A stretch of 64,000 bases of DNA from Rhododendron vialii. Lineage: Eukaryota; Streptophyta; Magnoliopsida; Ericales; Ericaceae. The position numbers and the translations under genes were made by a program. The notes beneath the pieces were generated by a model. The model did not search any database. It was given only the letters and a program-made list of their open reading frames with translations, and was not told the DNA's origin. Below are positions 25,404 to 37,828 of the stretch, piece by piece. The stretch spans positions 41,339,001-41,403,000 of the forward strand of contig NC_080560.1 in NCBI RefSeq assembly GCF_030253575.1, in the 5' to 3' direction. The number at the start of each line of letters is the position of its first letter. Positions within the stretch are counted from its first letter, which is position 1.

Positions 25404-25893
25404 AATAACGAAAAACATATAATAAAATGGAGTAGTATTCGTATCGTGTTTGTACGTATATTTTTCTCATGTACGTATTCCTCCCGCAGCCTATGTGCAC
25501 ATATACTGACAGCGGCGGAGCTAGAAATTGAGTTCAAGAACGGCTCAACTGTGAATTCTAGAGCGGATAAACAAACCAAACTACTCGAGAGTTCGACTTG
25601 TTGAAATTGATTTGTTATCTAACCAACCTAAGCTTGAAGCATTGTTAAGTTATTAAGCAAAATTTTGAACAAGTTATTACTCGGCTCGTTTAACTTATGG
25701 TGTTTAACAATTAATTCAAGTTACCGAGAGATCCAAAACATGAATATAACTCGTTAAACTTTCAATCCACGCCAGGACAATCTACCTACTTAATTTCGAC
25801 TCGTCTAGCTCGATTATCACCAACTGTATCTCTTCCTGCAGCCAAGTATACAAAAATAGAAGATGTCGCATACATCCCTATTTATTCAACCAG

Positions 25894-26333
25894 TTTTTTT
25901 TTTACTCGGCAAACAAAACTTTTATAAACTCGAAAGGGATACATTGAGATAGTGAATGAAAAAGAAGATAAAACAAACATCCAACAGATAGTTGAATGTA
26001 AACACACCTAAACCTAAATTACAATTTCACCTTTTGGATTCCATCGAGATATCCCTTAAAATCCTCCACCGTATAAACTTTAATGTCAAATTTTGACTTC
26101 ACCCACATAGCAATTCTGGTTTTGATAAGCTCCCCAACTTCCTCCACTCCCGTTGTAGCGTTGTTGAATACATAGTCATTTCTCACTGACCATAAGAACC
26201 ACAGTGTAGCGAAAAACGATGTTTCCCAAATGTGTTTATCCAAAATACCAAATCTATTATCAAACCACCAGGTAGAAAGACCTGCCAATGATGACGGGCA
26301 AACCCACTTCACATGCCACCACTCCAAAACCAA
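25894..26333 (-). pseudogene. LINE retrotransposon 3' fragment
   Basis: A minus-strand frame (26019-26333) has the W-rich ending found after the reverse transcriptase of plant LINE ORF2 proteins: FATLWFLWSVRNDYVFNN resembles the usual LWxIWKxRNxxVF motif. A poly-T run at 25894-25903 (poly-A on the minus strand) lies 3' of the frame. The upstream endonuclease and transcriptase domains are absent, so this is a 5'-truncated dead copy. Confidence 0.65.
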
Positions 26334-26703
26334 TGATCAAACTACCCAAGAGAATTGACAAATTTGCACTTTGCACTTTGTTTTACCAAATTTGCACTTT
26401 GTTTTATTTTAGATTTTGACGTCAACATTTACACACTAGTCATCTTTTCCATATGCTTCGATAGAATACAGTTGACTTCCACGGCTTAGTAATCCGCGGG
26501 CGCTTCAAAGTATTTCAAATGGGACATTAGGCAAACATGAAACAGAGATGAAAATTTTGGCAAGCTGGCCGGACATCTGAGTAACCAAGAAACAAAGATC
26601 AAAGTGTATGTGTATTCTTGGCATTATAAAAACAGTACTTTTTCCTTAAGAAATTCAGCTTTTGGATAACAATTAATTTGAGGATATGAAGTATGAAACC
26701 CAG

Positions 26704-26910
26704 GTTTGTGCTGTGCACTTGTGCACAGCATGCGTGTTGTGCACGATCCGAACCGTCGGATTGTGCATCCAGTGGCTCGTATCTCATCTTGATAATGGAT
26801 GACCAAGAGCCAATTATTGTTGAAGATGAAATCTAAGCCGTCAGATGCACGATTCGACAGCTTGGATTATGCACAACACATATGTTGTGCGCGTACAAGT
26901 GCACAACAAC
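26704..26910. mobile_element. Fold-back MITE, GTGCAC family
   Basis: Ends GTGCTGTGCACTTGTGCA and ACAAGTGCACAACAAC are inverted, and internal CCGTCGGATTGTGCATC pairs with GATGCACGATTCGAC. The same family is at 14149-14333. Confidence 0.6.
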
Positions 26911-27790
26911 CTCCCCCAATTCTGAAGTATGGGACTAGTGGACACTATCGACCAAAGAATTAAATTGGTGGTTTTGTGCTCCCTTTGCTTCACACTAGTG
27001 GAACCTAATCTTGAATTATTGTAACTTAACTCTGATTGTCTTTTATCTTATGCGCCCATCCGTCCTGCATTTTTTTTTATAAACGTGGTACTCGATTAAT
27101 TCTTGAAAACTCAATCCCACTGTTCACCGAGTCCGATTAAAGTTGGATAAAATCCTGTATGAACTGATCCTATTAAAGTTGATAGCACATGAAGTTTATA
27201 TATATCTACTTCTAGGCCTGAATCAAGCTATTGGGCGTATTTGTGAGACTTACGCGAGTCTATTTAAATTATCAAAATTGGTATTTTATAAACATTACCA
27301 CTATCGAAATTTATGTTGATTGGAAAACAATTAATACTCTCCCATCCTATTTTCTTTGGACTTTTTCGATATTCGTATCGTTTTTTAAACTCTTATCATA
27401 TCTTTCAATATGAATCTTCACAAATATGTAATATGAATCTTGTTTGATAGTTCTCGATTAGATTTATAATACAAAGTTTTCAAAATTATAAAAAAATATT
27501 ATAAAGTGGAAAATATAAGAATTTAAAGAACGACTCAAATATCGAAACAGACCAAAGAAAGTAGAACATAGGGAGTACATGGCAGAACACGCTTATAGTT
27601 CGTCCCTACGAATCCATAAGTAATACTTACCGATGTCCGTTGAAGCTGATTTTTTATAAAGGCCCATAAAATAATATTCAAAAATTTATAAATATTTTTC
27701 TAGATTTTTGTGGGATCCGGAACGGGCCCAAACGCGTTTTTCTTTACGTGGTTCCCTGTAAATCTTCATTGCAATTAGAATTTCTGTTTC

Positions 27791-27983
27791 TATTGTCCGC
27801 AAGGGACAATATGTGTGTTGGGCCAAATCGAGCCGTCCATGCTCAGCAATGGGCGGCTCAGATTTCATCTCGGCCAAACGGCTGAGATTTGTTCAGCCTT
27901 GATGAAATCTGAGTCATCCATTACGGAGCATGGATGGCTCAAATCGGCTAACACGCATGTTATCCACTAAGGAACAACACACA
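27791..27983. mobile_element. Fold-back MITE
   Basis: Strings such as GAGCCGTCCATGCTC and GAGCATGGATGGCTC, and CAGATTTCATC and GATGAAATCTG, form inverted arms of about 90 bp. It resembles the GTGCAC family in layout but differs in sequence. Confidence 0.55.
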
Positions 27984-28511
27984 CCCGGAGTTCGTTCGAA
28001 ACTTATAAGGTACTATCAACTTCTTTGAAGTCAATCTATATTGATATTTGTTCTGACTTTAATAGAAACCTCTATTATTGGACCATTATATTGATACTTT
28101 GAACTAGTCAATGTATGAGTAAGTTGGTTCGGACGCTTGAATTACCAAAAAGTGTGTTACCGATTAGTTCTTGAAGGGACCCTTCTTGAAGTCCTTCAAC
28201 TCGACCAGGAGAGATCCAAATCCTATATTACACTTGGATTGTACTACCCTTTTTTGGGTTTGTGGAGAATGGTGTGTTGAAAATCCTCGAATTTTTAATG
28301 AGGTGGAAAACAATACATGAGGGCAGTTTCGTCATTTCAAGAAGTAAGTTTGAGGTGTTAAACTCCAGACGCCTACTGGAAGCGCGTGGTGCTACACTGC
28401 AAAAGCAATCTTCTCCGGTCGTTATCCATGCCATTAAATACTTTACCCCTCGGATCGGAATCATCTACTCCATTTCATTTGAAAGCACCAAAAGTTAAAA
28501 AAACAGAAAAT

Positions 28512-28636
28512 CTTATTCACGAAGGGTAACGTGAATAAGGTTTTACGGAGCAAATCGTAATTGTACAAAACGTTTTTGGACTGTTGGAATTCATTTTCTC
28601 CGTAAAGAACTTATTCACGTTCTCGCCGTGAATAAG
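28512..28636. mobile_element. Fold-back MITE
   Basis: CTTATTCACG...GTGAATAAGG...TTTTACGGA on the left pairs with TCCGTAAAG...CTTATTCACG...GTGAATAAG on the right. Each arm itself contains a short inverted pair. Total about 125 bp. Confidence 0.6.
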
Positions 28637-29579
28637 TATCTATCAAAAATAAATACAAAGATAATTATTAAAGATGAAGTAACACTAGTTTTAATTTTTC
28701 GTGCTCTCAAGATATTAAAAAACAAAACTAAAGTAAAAGAACATTATTATTGTTTTGTTTTGTTTTTTGAAAATCTGTAGAATTCCAACCCTTTTCACAT
28801 CCATTTTCACATATTTGTCGATATGAACAGCTGTCATTATTTCATATCTGGGTTGTTGGGCAAATATCCGTGTCATATCAGCACTTTCACATTGTGAGAT
28901 CTAGTTGTTCGAGATGATAAAACAACACCAATTCCGTGAAAATCTAACTCATTAATATCCTTTCCTAGGGAGGAAAAATAGAATTCCCGATTCACGAAAA
29001 GTTATCAGGAGCTCTAAGACACCCGTCACGTGATGTTATAATTGCTTTCACACTCATACATTTACACGGGACCTAAGTTTATGAATCACTAGTAAATGAA
29101 TACATACTTGGAGCACAACGTAACGACGCTTTGTGCTTATAGTTTTTCTATACAAGTAGACAACTTTGCACATATTATGCACAGAGATTTACAAAAATAA
29201 TTTGAACCGTTCATTTTTCATAAAACATCTTTATATGGCATATGGTAAGAAACTAGGTCAATTGAATTTCGGTAAGGACTTCTTCGAACTTCGTAAGGCG
29301 AATTAATCAGTTTTGCCTTACAAAATTTGAAAAAGCCTTTGACGATATTCACTTGAGATGATTTTTTACGGTAAAATAGTTTGGATCATCTTTGCAAAAT
29401 CCAAAGTAGGCCTATCAAAAACGTTTGTGCAAGATTCGTGCAAAGTTGTGAGTGCTAACGGCCTTTTTTGCAAAAGTTGCTCCAAATTTCACCAAAAAAA
29501 TCTTAAATTCCACGTGTCATTTCATGGGAAAGTGTCACGCTCGTCCCACTGCGCGTACATCTATTACTTTCGTCCTTTA
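28637..29579. other. Spacer before the SANT gene
   Basis: AT-rich DNA with no supported gene. The last few hundred bases should contain the promoter of the downstream gene, but I could not assign a TATA box. Confidence 0.35.
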
Positions 29580-29766
29580 AACGGACCAGACCCTCTCTCT
29601 CTCTCTCCTCTCTCTCTCTCTATACCCTCATACACAACACATTACTATTATACTTTTCTCTCTCTCTACATCTCTCTCCCTCTCCCTCTCTCTAAGCAGC
29701 GACTGCCGAGCGAGATAGTCTTTCGTTTTTCCTCTCTCCCAAGTCCTCCACACCAATTCAACTTCG
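29580..29766 (+). other. Probable untranslated first exon of the SANT gene
   Basis: A strongly pyrimidine-rich stretch (CT repeats from 29592) ends in CAACTTCG|GTAAGC, a good donor at 29767. Such leaders followed by a long first intron are common in plants. The next acceptor with an obvious coding exon is TTTTGCAG at 31941-31948. The transcription start is unknown. Confidence 0.5.
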
Positions 29767-29948
29767 GTAAGCCATAGAAAACCTCAGCTCTCCTTAACCA
29801 TTTTCACTATATACACACACACACGTACATGTACGTATCTGTATGTATATATTATATCTATTTTTTTTTGGTTTTGTCTTCACGTTTTGTTTGTTTTGCA
29901 TCTGTAACTTGTTAATCGAGGCATAACCGTGAACTCCCATTCCCTCAG

Positions 29949-29982
29949 GTTCGCTGCTTCACGTGGTTGTACTTCAATGGAG
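29949..29982 (+). other. Candidate 34-bp leader micro-exon with in-frame ATG
   Basis: Bounded by CCCTCAG|GTTCGC and ATGGAG|GTTAGC, so both splice signals are present. Its ATG GAG would join in frame to the ATG at 31949, giving Met-Glu-Met-Asp. Whether it is used cannot be told from genomic sequence. Confidence 0.3.
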
Positions 29983-30580
29983 GTTAGCAAAATTTCCCTA
30001 TCTCTCTTGTTATACACACCTAGATATGCGTGTGTATGTATACATGTATGTATGTATTGTTTGTGTGTATAATATGTTTGTACAGTTGGGTTTTGCGCGT
30101 GATACGATTTGATGTAGCTATCTTTGTTTTCCATGGTTCGGCTGTGTTATATTTTCCTCTAATTTGTTGGGATCACGTTTGGGATTTTTCACATGGATGG
30201 TAATTTGTTGTTTGAAAGTTATTTCTTTTTTATCTATTTTGTTGTTTCTTTTTTGCTGTTAATTTATGGGTTCTGTTTCATAGTAGTTGTTTGGTTTGGA
30301 TTGTTGTTGGGTTTTCATATTTTGCGATTAATGTGCTTGTTTCTTGCTTTCTTACAATTTTTATGTTAAAGTCTTGGTTTTTGGTGAACTGGGTTGGTTC
30401 TATGTTTCAAATATGGATCTGGGTTTTTATTTTTTCTATTTTTATTTTTTTTATGTTTAGCATCATATCCTCTGCTTGCTTGTGTTTCTCTGGCCTGAAG
30501 TTTTCTTTTTTAAATTTTTCCTTGATATTTATGGGAATGTAAATGTGGGTTCTTGTTTTGTTATTTTCTTTAAAATTGTA

Positions 30581-30795
30581 CTCCCTCCGTCCCATAATAT
30601 TTGTCCGGTCCGCGAAACGAGGACTACAAAATAATGCATTTCTTTCGAGAAAAAATTTAAATTTTTTTCATAAGTTAAAAGAACTCGTCAAGATCTAGTA
30701 AATTGTTGAATTTTTTTTCAACTTTTCTCACAAAAATAGTATTATTTTTACGTCTCCGTTTTGCGGACCGGACAAATATTATGGGACGGAGAGAG
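30581..30795. mobile_element. Stowaway MITE
   Basis: Terminal inverted repeats start CTCCCTCCGTCCCATAATAT and end with the complement. The element is bounded by TA dinucleotides (30579-30580 and 30796-30797), the Tc1/mariner target. It lies in the leader intron of the SANT gene. Confidence 0.88.
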
Positions 30796-31171
30796 TATTT
30801 TAAAATATCCATGACCTTATGCATTTGATTTCTGTATTTTTGGCTATCCTTCATTTTGCTTCTATTTTCTTTTCCTTCTAAGATTTTGAAAATATTTTAA
30901 ATGCCCAAATTTTTTTCAAAGATGTTTGAAATCACTTTACTGAATTCTGCTATAATTTCTGGAGACGTTTTTTTTTTTTTTTTTGTGGCTTAGATGAATT
31001 GTGGATTTCTTATGTCTTAGTTAAGTGTATTGTTTAAGTACAAAAGTTTAGAATTTACTTAATGTTGGTAAAATGGGCGTGCCGTGCAATTTACTAGGTT
31101 TCGTGTTTCTCAGTAATGCAGTTTATTGGGGAATGCTATATTTTATTCACTTCACTTATAGATTAGTAATA

Positions 31172-31311
31172 GGGGCTACTCAATGCACGAGGCTCTCGCT
31201 ACTATAGGGTCTAGAGAAGGGTTGGATGTACAGAGTCTTACCCCCGCAAACGGAGAGGTTGTTCTCACAACTCAAACCTGTGACTTGGTCACTAGGTCAC
31301 GTTGGGGCAAC
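31172..31311 (-). mobile_element. tRNA-derived SINE
   Basis: The string CAATGCACGAGGCTCTCGC, then CTTACCCCCGC and GAGAGGTTGTT, then CTCAAACCTGTGACTTGGTC is the inverted form of a common plant SINE. On the minus strand GTCACAGGTTTGAG corresponds to the B box of the tRNA-related head. It sits within the leader intron. Confidence 0.7.
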
Positions 31312-31948
31312 AGTTTTGAAAATGTTTGTCAAATTTACACTTAGAGTAGAATTTGATTCTATTGATGAACTTCAAACATGAATGTACTTGGGTTGGAAAA
31401 GCTCAAAAGTTTAGGAGCCCAAAAGTTTAGGAGCTACCTTAAGCTCTGTCGTACTTCTTCTGGGGGAGGGGTTTGTTCGAAAAACTTCAATATCATCGGA
31501 CAATACCATGTGGTAGAGCAGAAAGCATAAATTTTTTCTCAAGTTGTGGAGTCCGTACATTGTTTCCTTGTATTTATTGGTTTTCTGCTTCTTGTTTGAT
31601 AGGGCGAAGGTTTTTCTTTTAATCCTTTCTCACTTGGTCAAAAATAAGAAAACCTTTCACATTCTGTATCAATTAGGAATCAAATTCTTGATTGATTATC
31701 TGTTGAAATCTGGATTTTTATTTTTTATTTTCACAGTTTGTATCACTTCCATGCACATACTAAGTTCCTTGGCGAAGTAATTTACACCAAATGAATTATT
31801 TTGTATATTCATTCACATAGAGGATCCAGTCCAAGTTAGTTTTTCTATTTCTACTGCTTCTTTAATGATTTGATATTTACCAAGGTGTAAACTGTGTTTT
31901 CGATCCATGTGTTGTCATGGTTTGGTATTGTTTCTTTTTATTTTGCAG

Positions 31949-34900
31949 ATGGATTCAGTTGAACTGAACCAGAATGGGGACTGCATCGATGACACATCTG
32001 CAGAGAATTCACCATCTCCAGATTCCGCTGACGTTTACGGCATCTTTGGAGATCCGGAGTTACTACCTAGAGTGGGAAACCAGTACCAAGTTGAAATTCC
32101 AGCAGTTATTACAAAATCAGAGTATGTTTTGTACAAAAAGAACCCATTGGAGGTAGAATTTGCTCCTGGCTTTCCCAGTGATTTTCTTACAGGATTACCC
32201 ATTCCAGTCATGTGGATCAATAAGGAAGTTAAGCACGTGAAACGTAAAGGGCTGCAATCTCTTAATCATTCAAATGGAAAAACCAACAAAAATGGTGTCT
32301 TGAAATCCGAAACCAATAAAGAGGCACCGATTTTTTCACCAGATCAAGATTCAAAACATAAAGTTGAGCCTGTGGATATTGCATTGGGAAACTTAGGTTT
32401 GGACCAAGAAATGGACTCTAAAACGCGTCAGAAGTACAAAGGTGAAGGATGTTGTTTGGTTCCTGGTTCCATTGGTGGTTCGTGGAGTGCTAGTGAAGAG
32501 GCAAGTTTCCTCCTTGGTTTGTATATCTTTGGGAAGAACCTTATTCAGGTGAAGAAGTTTATGGAGAGTAAGATGACTGGGGAAATACAGTCCTTTTACT
32601 ATGGGAGGTTTTATCGATCCGACAAGTATCGAAGATGGTCAGATTGCCGGAAGATGAGAAGCAGAAAGTGTGTGTATGGGCAAAGGATTTTCACTGGATT
32701 AAGGCAACAGGAATTGTTATCTCGCTTGTTTCTCCATGTGTCGGAAGAATGCAAGAGCACTTTGTTGGAGGTACTTCCTGAAGTACTCAATCTTGTGTTC
32801 CTCCTTTTCTTTCCCACTACATGGGCCAAGGATACTCACATATAGATGTGCATGCACACAAGTATGTCACTTGCTGAACTTAGAAATGGCTTTTACACGG
32901 GCCTTCAGGAAGATCTCATCAACTTTTTTGGTCTTATTCTTTAGCATGAAGTTTTCTTTTCTGGTGGTAACTAGCTGCAATTTTGTTATACAAGGTCGAA
33001 AAAGTACATCATGTTATCACAATTGACCGCACCATCCTATGTTTTATTGACTCCGTTATTTATCTTAAACTTTCTTGGCGAACCAACTGTCGGAATGGTT
33101 ATCTGAAAAAATGTTGTCCGGAAGGACACTTGTGCAACAATCCCAATAGCTGTCAGTTAACCCGTTTGGTTGGGCTATTCCAGTTTCTTTAATAACCACT
33201 TTTATTCCTTAGTACAACTTCTGGGTTTGTAGTTTATTCCGAAATAGTAAGTCACACATTTGATAGAGCCATAGAGTTGAGGGGGAAGAGTGATTCAAGT
33301 ACCTGTAAATGGTAATGAAGTTCATCCATATCTCATTTGGATATAAGCAATTGCAAATTCCAAAGGTTCTTTTTTTCTACTACTCGATTAACTTAACTGC
33401 TCGTACTTGTTTGATGCCTGGATTTTTTGGCCAACTGTTTACCTTTTATTTTGTATATTTCACCCTCTTCTTGTCACAGACACACTTATCTAACATACTT
33501 TTATTCAGTATCCCTTTGGTATATATACCAAAAAAAGACGAGTTTTATTAGGTCTAGAAGTTGTATCAAGTATCATCCTGCAAGCTCATTGCTTTATGTG
33601 TTTTTGATTTGCTCATTGTCTTGGATTTAGTTGAGTTCTATGACATTGAATGGCCAAACAACCAAGCAATTGTCATCTTCATTTCACCACATCTGGTGAT
33701 CTCTGATAAAGAAGCACAAACATTTGTAAGATTTGGCATGCGCCTCACACAACACCACATGATGCCATCGGGCACTTCTATACAACTCAAAACAGACCCA
33801 CTATTCCTTAATATTTTCTCAACTGTGATACCCTTCAGACACTTGTAGAACACTTGACTCTTGCTTAGTAGCACATTACAAGTCAACTTAGAATCCAGTG
33901 TTAAAGAAAATCGATATGAGGTAATGCATATTGTCTTCCTTTAGGCTTTAGCAATTAGTGTTCCACTAGTCTTTGTTAGTATATCTTTGGATGAGATATT
34001 CACATGCATGGGACAGTTATAGCTTACCCTTGTATACGCCATATGTAGGGAGTAGTAAATAAATAAAACTGCATTTTTGTGTGTCTCATTTCCTACATTT
34101 TTAAGAATTTCCATGTCCGCGTGTCCGTGTCTTTTCACGTGTCCATGTTTGTGTCTTTTAAGTGTACAATAAGGCATGATAAACATCTCATAGTTCTATG
34201 AAATGGAAGCCATGTCAGCATTTCATTTCCGAAATAGCAATCCCCAGTTGGAACATGTAGATGTGTATAGCTATGATCAAGGGCCTTTATCATCTAGGAG
34301 ATGTCGGGAAAGGAGTCTATAAGTATTATTACTGTAATGATTGTGGTTAGGATTACTATTTTATCATTTGTAATGATTAATTGCTTGAAAAATCTCCCTT
34401 TCTGCCATTGTTACTTATTTTCCCTCTCCCAGGTATTTTTAAAAGGAACATTGAGTTTTATGCTGGTAATCTGTGCAAAACCTTGTAGATAACTTCGAAC
34501 TATCTATCGGGAATTATCTACTCCAAAGGTTATATTTCAGTGGTTTCCTCTGCAATTTTTAGTCATCCTTCTTAAACTTGTGATCAAGTGACCAGCCTTC
34601 ATATACTTTCGATTGGAGAGCTCTTGTATTTAGTAGCATGCAGTGCTTTCCTTTGATCATATGCCTTTTTCCACCCCGTGATCTATACTAAAGTATTGCT
34701 GAACTAACACATTCTAGTGTGATTTAGCGGAAACTGTCATTAGGGCTATAATTTACCTTTGCTGCTCTGTATTGCGAACATGATTTCCTGCTTAATTATA
34801 CCTGTATCAACTGACAGGTATCCAAGACTTTTGGGGAGGGGAAAATGCTATTAGAGGAGTATGTCTCTACTTTAAAAGCTTTAGTTGGGATAAGCAGTCT

Positions 34901-37091
34901 CGTAGAGGCCGTTGGAATTGGTAAAGGGAAGAGAGATCTAACAGGCATCACAATGGAGCCATTGAAATCCAATCACGGTGTTTCTACGCGCTCAGAAGTA
35001 CCAATTGGGAAAGCATGCTCCTCTCTCACACCCACAGAAATCATCAAGTTTCTCACGGGAGATTTCCGTTTGAGCAAGGCTCGATCAAACGACTTGTTTT
35101 GGGAAGCAGTTTGGCCCCGTTTGCTAGCAAGAGGTTGGCACTCTGAGCAACCCAAGGATTATAACTATGCCGCTGGTTATAAGCATTCTTTGGTCTTTCT
35201 TATGCCCGGTGTGAAAAAGTTTTCTAGAAGGAGGCTAGTGAAAGGAAACCACTTTTTCGATTCCGTTACTGATGTTCTGAGTAAAGTTGCTTCGGACCCT
35301 GGTCTACTTGAGCTGGAGACGGAAGCGGATGAGAGAAATGGAAAAAAGGAAGAGGATGGGTGGAAAATGGAAACCAAAACAGATCAACGTCACTGTTATC
35401 TTCAGCCGCGGACTCCGAATCTCATTACGGATGTCATGAAATTTACGGTGGTGGATACAAGCATGGGTGATGGGAAAATATTTAAGATGAGAGAATTGAA
35501 AACGTTGCCAAATGAAGTTCTGAAAACGACCATCTCCAGAAGCCATTCTGAAGAAAGTGATGATGGTGGTTCTGAGCCTGAGGCGTCGTCTGAAGATATG
35601 GAGGTTGTTGATACCGTGCTATTCGATCCTGAGGGCTTTTGTGGTTCCAATTCCGCAAATGGTACCTTCTCTTGTGAGAAAAAACCTGAAATTGGTGCTT
35701 CAAACCAAGGGAGCAAGCGTTTGGATTCTGGGGCTGCATCCATTAAGAGTTCGAAGGATCATAACAATTTCTGTGAAAACAAGAAGCCAAGAAAGTCTAA
35801 AGAGAGCAGCCGGGGGATGAAACAAGATAATGTGAACTATTTATCCCCGGTAACAAAAAGGCGGGTCAATACTGTTTTACTTGATCAAGAGGACACCATT
35901 AAGTTTGATTCCACAAAGACATTGTCTTCTATCGGTATGTTTCCTTACGAGAAAAATCTTGGAATTGGTGATTCAAAAGGAGGAAATAAGGGTTTGGATC
36001 CTGGTACTTCATCCGTTAAAAGTCCCAAGGATTTGAACAATTTTGCCGAAAATAAGAAGCCAAGAAAGTCGAAACACAGCAGCTGGGGTATGAAACAAGA
36101 TGACTTGAACTATTTGGCCCCGGTAACAGAAGGGAGTTTTGGTACCATGACATTTGATCAAGAGGACACCAACAAATCCATTTCTGCGAAGATATTGCCG
36201 GATATCAGGATGTTTTCTTTTGAGAAAAATCTTGGTACTTCAAACCAAGGGACTCATGGTTTGGATTTTGGAGCTGCATCTGTTAAAATTTCTGAGGACT
36301 CCAACAATTTCTGCAAAAATAAGCAGCCAAAGAAGTCTGAAAATTCCAGATGGGGGACGAAACAAGATGATTTGACCTATTTAGCCCCAGTAACGAAAAG
36401 GCGTCGGAGATTAAGTGCCTGTAGTCGGGCCGAGAGTAGCCATCAAATTCCCGGTTTCTCAGTGGACCCCAGTTTGGGACAAGAAAAGCATATTTGCTGC
36501 TCAGAAACTACTGATTCAAGCGAAAACAATCTCTCTGGGATTTTTTCTGCTAAAAAAGTCGCTTCTGCCAGTTCATCGAAAGGAAGCCCCATTGAGAGCA
36601 GTGAGGGCATTTCTTGTGAAACCCGCATCTTTGTTGCAGAAGGTTCTTGTCATACTAAACCACAACCCAGACCGTTGATTGACCTAAACTTGCCTCAGGT
36701 CTCACCAGATTTTGAAACCAGTGAAGAAAACGAAACAAGCAGATTAGAAGATTCTTCAGCACCAAATCCCCCTGCTGACGTCTCCTCTTCTGAGCAACAG
36801 CCTAATGGAAATTCCAGAAGGCAAAGCACAAGAAACAGGCCACTGACTGTAAAAGCATTGGAAGCACTTGCAAATGGGTTTTTAACCACCCCCACAAGGC
36901 GGAAGAATAAAGAAGCTTTTTCAAGAGAGAATTCAATGAGATCAAGACTGCCTCGACAGGACCACAGTGGAGTGGAGACCACAGAGGACTTCGGTTGTGG
37001 AACTGCAGTGGCTTCCCAGGAGGGTGAAGCCAGAAATGAAGAGAGTAATGGTGATGTTGAGATTTTGGGCGAATTTCAGATTTGTCAGTGA
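31949..37091 (+). CDS. SANT-domain nuclear protein (plant RERE-like family)
   Basis: The 1031-residue product has two coding exons, 31949-32770 (274 codons) and 34818-37091 (757 residues), joined in phase 0 by GAG|GTACTT and GACAG|GTATCC. The start follows TTTTGCAG directly. The N-terminal half has PELLPRVGNQYQVEIP, VEFAPGFPSDFLTGLPIPVMW and a SANT domain at about 176-235 (GGSWSASEEASFLLGLYIF...FYRSDKYRRW). After the splice come DLFWEAVWPRLLARGWHSEQP and HSLVFLMPGVKKF. This order matches the Arabidopsis group annotated 'arginine-glutamic acid dipeptide repeat protein' (AT2G47820, AT1G09040/50, AT1G55050), as I recall it. Residues 538-803 are three ~90-residue repeats ending PVTKRR-like. RPLIDLNLP near 896 is an EAR-type repression motif. 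Basic stretches (KRRRR, TRRKNK) suggest nuclear import. A role in chromatin-linked repression is inferred. Confidence 0.88.
32771..34817 (+). other. Intron of the SANT gene
   Basis: 2047 bp, GT to AG. It contains a minus-strand 82-codon frame at 33638-33886 (YKCLKGITVEKILRN...) that I could not assign and that may be transposon-derived. No second gene is supported. Confidence 0.7.
35607..36404 (+). repeat. Triplicated ~270-bp coding repeat
   Basis: Units start at 35607, 35865 and 36138. Each runs from a V/F-x-T-x-x-x-D-x-E string through EKxxxG, a serine-rich stretch, NKxPxKS and MKQD..NYL.PVT. Repeat-to-repeat distances in the core are 273 and 267 bp, multiples of three, so the reading frame is kept. 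Confidence 0.85.
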
Positions 37092-37734
37092 ATCAGCAAA
37101 CTCATCTATTTTATGCAGAAATGTGGCAGTGATCTTTCCTATGAAGCTGATTTTTATCAGAAAAAATACTCACCTCTGGTGAAATTCTGCTATCGAAAAC
37201 TGGGAACGAGAGGAATAGTGCTCTTTTCAATCTGAGTTAATGGACTCATTTGATTGCTAGCTGATTCATTTTGCAGCAGCTGACGCTTCGAATTAGTTGC
37301 AGCAACTTTTCGGCCACAATTCAATCTATTCAGGTGGATGTTTCGGTTTCTTTCCCGTGATCATGTTCCGCGTTGAATCAGTTCATTTGTAGTGAATGTA
37401 TCTTCTCCCAATAATCTCCAACATTCATATTCATCCATCATACTTTCAGTTAGTTGTCTAGAAGAGGGACATCAAAAACCTAGAACTAATGTTACTTTTT
37501 TCCCATATGTATCTTTGTAGATTTTGTCTCTTTTGCCTGTTTTAGAAATTTGCTCTAGCATTACATAAAGTAGTTGATAGTACTTGAGGAGCAAAATTGT
37601 CATTTTACCTGAGGCCCATGGACGAAAAATCATCTACCCTCACGCCCTTTATAGGTTGTATATTTAACTCAGGCCCATGGATGAAAGTTTCATCATCTCG
37701 TGCTTTATATATTATAACAAAAGTGTTAGGATCT

Positions 37735-37828
37735 AGGACACTTAGTCTATGAAAGTGTTCGGGAAAGAAAATGGATGGACCATTCATTTTTTTTTCCAAA
37801 CACTTTCATAGACTGAGTGTACTGGACA
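37735..37828. repeat. Short inverted repeat
   Basis: ACTTAGTCTATGAAAGTGTT and AACACTTTCATAGACTGAGT pair with about 30-bp arms. It lies ~650 bp after the SANT stop, so it may be a small MITE in the 3' flank. Confidence 0.5.

Noticed and set aside
29358..29777. 139-codon frame over the SANT gene leader
   Set aside because: It runs through CT repeats and across a good splice donor; explained better by the untranslated exon.
33638..33886. 82-codon minus-strand frame in the SANT intron
   Set aside because: Protein-like but not recognised, and without start context or partner exons. It could be a transposon remnant; too weak to call.
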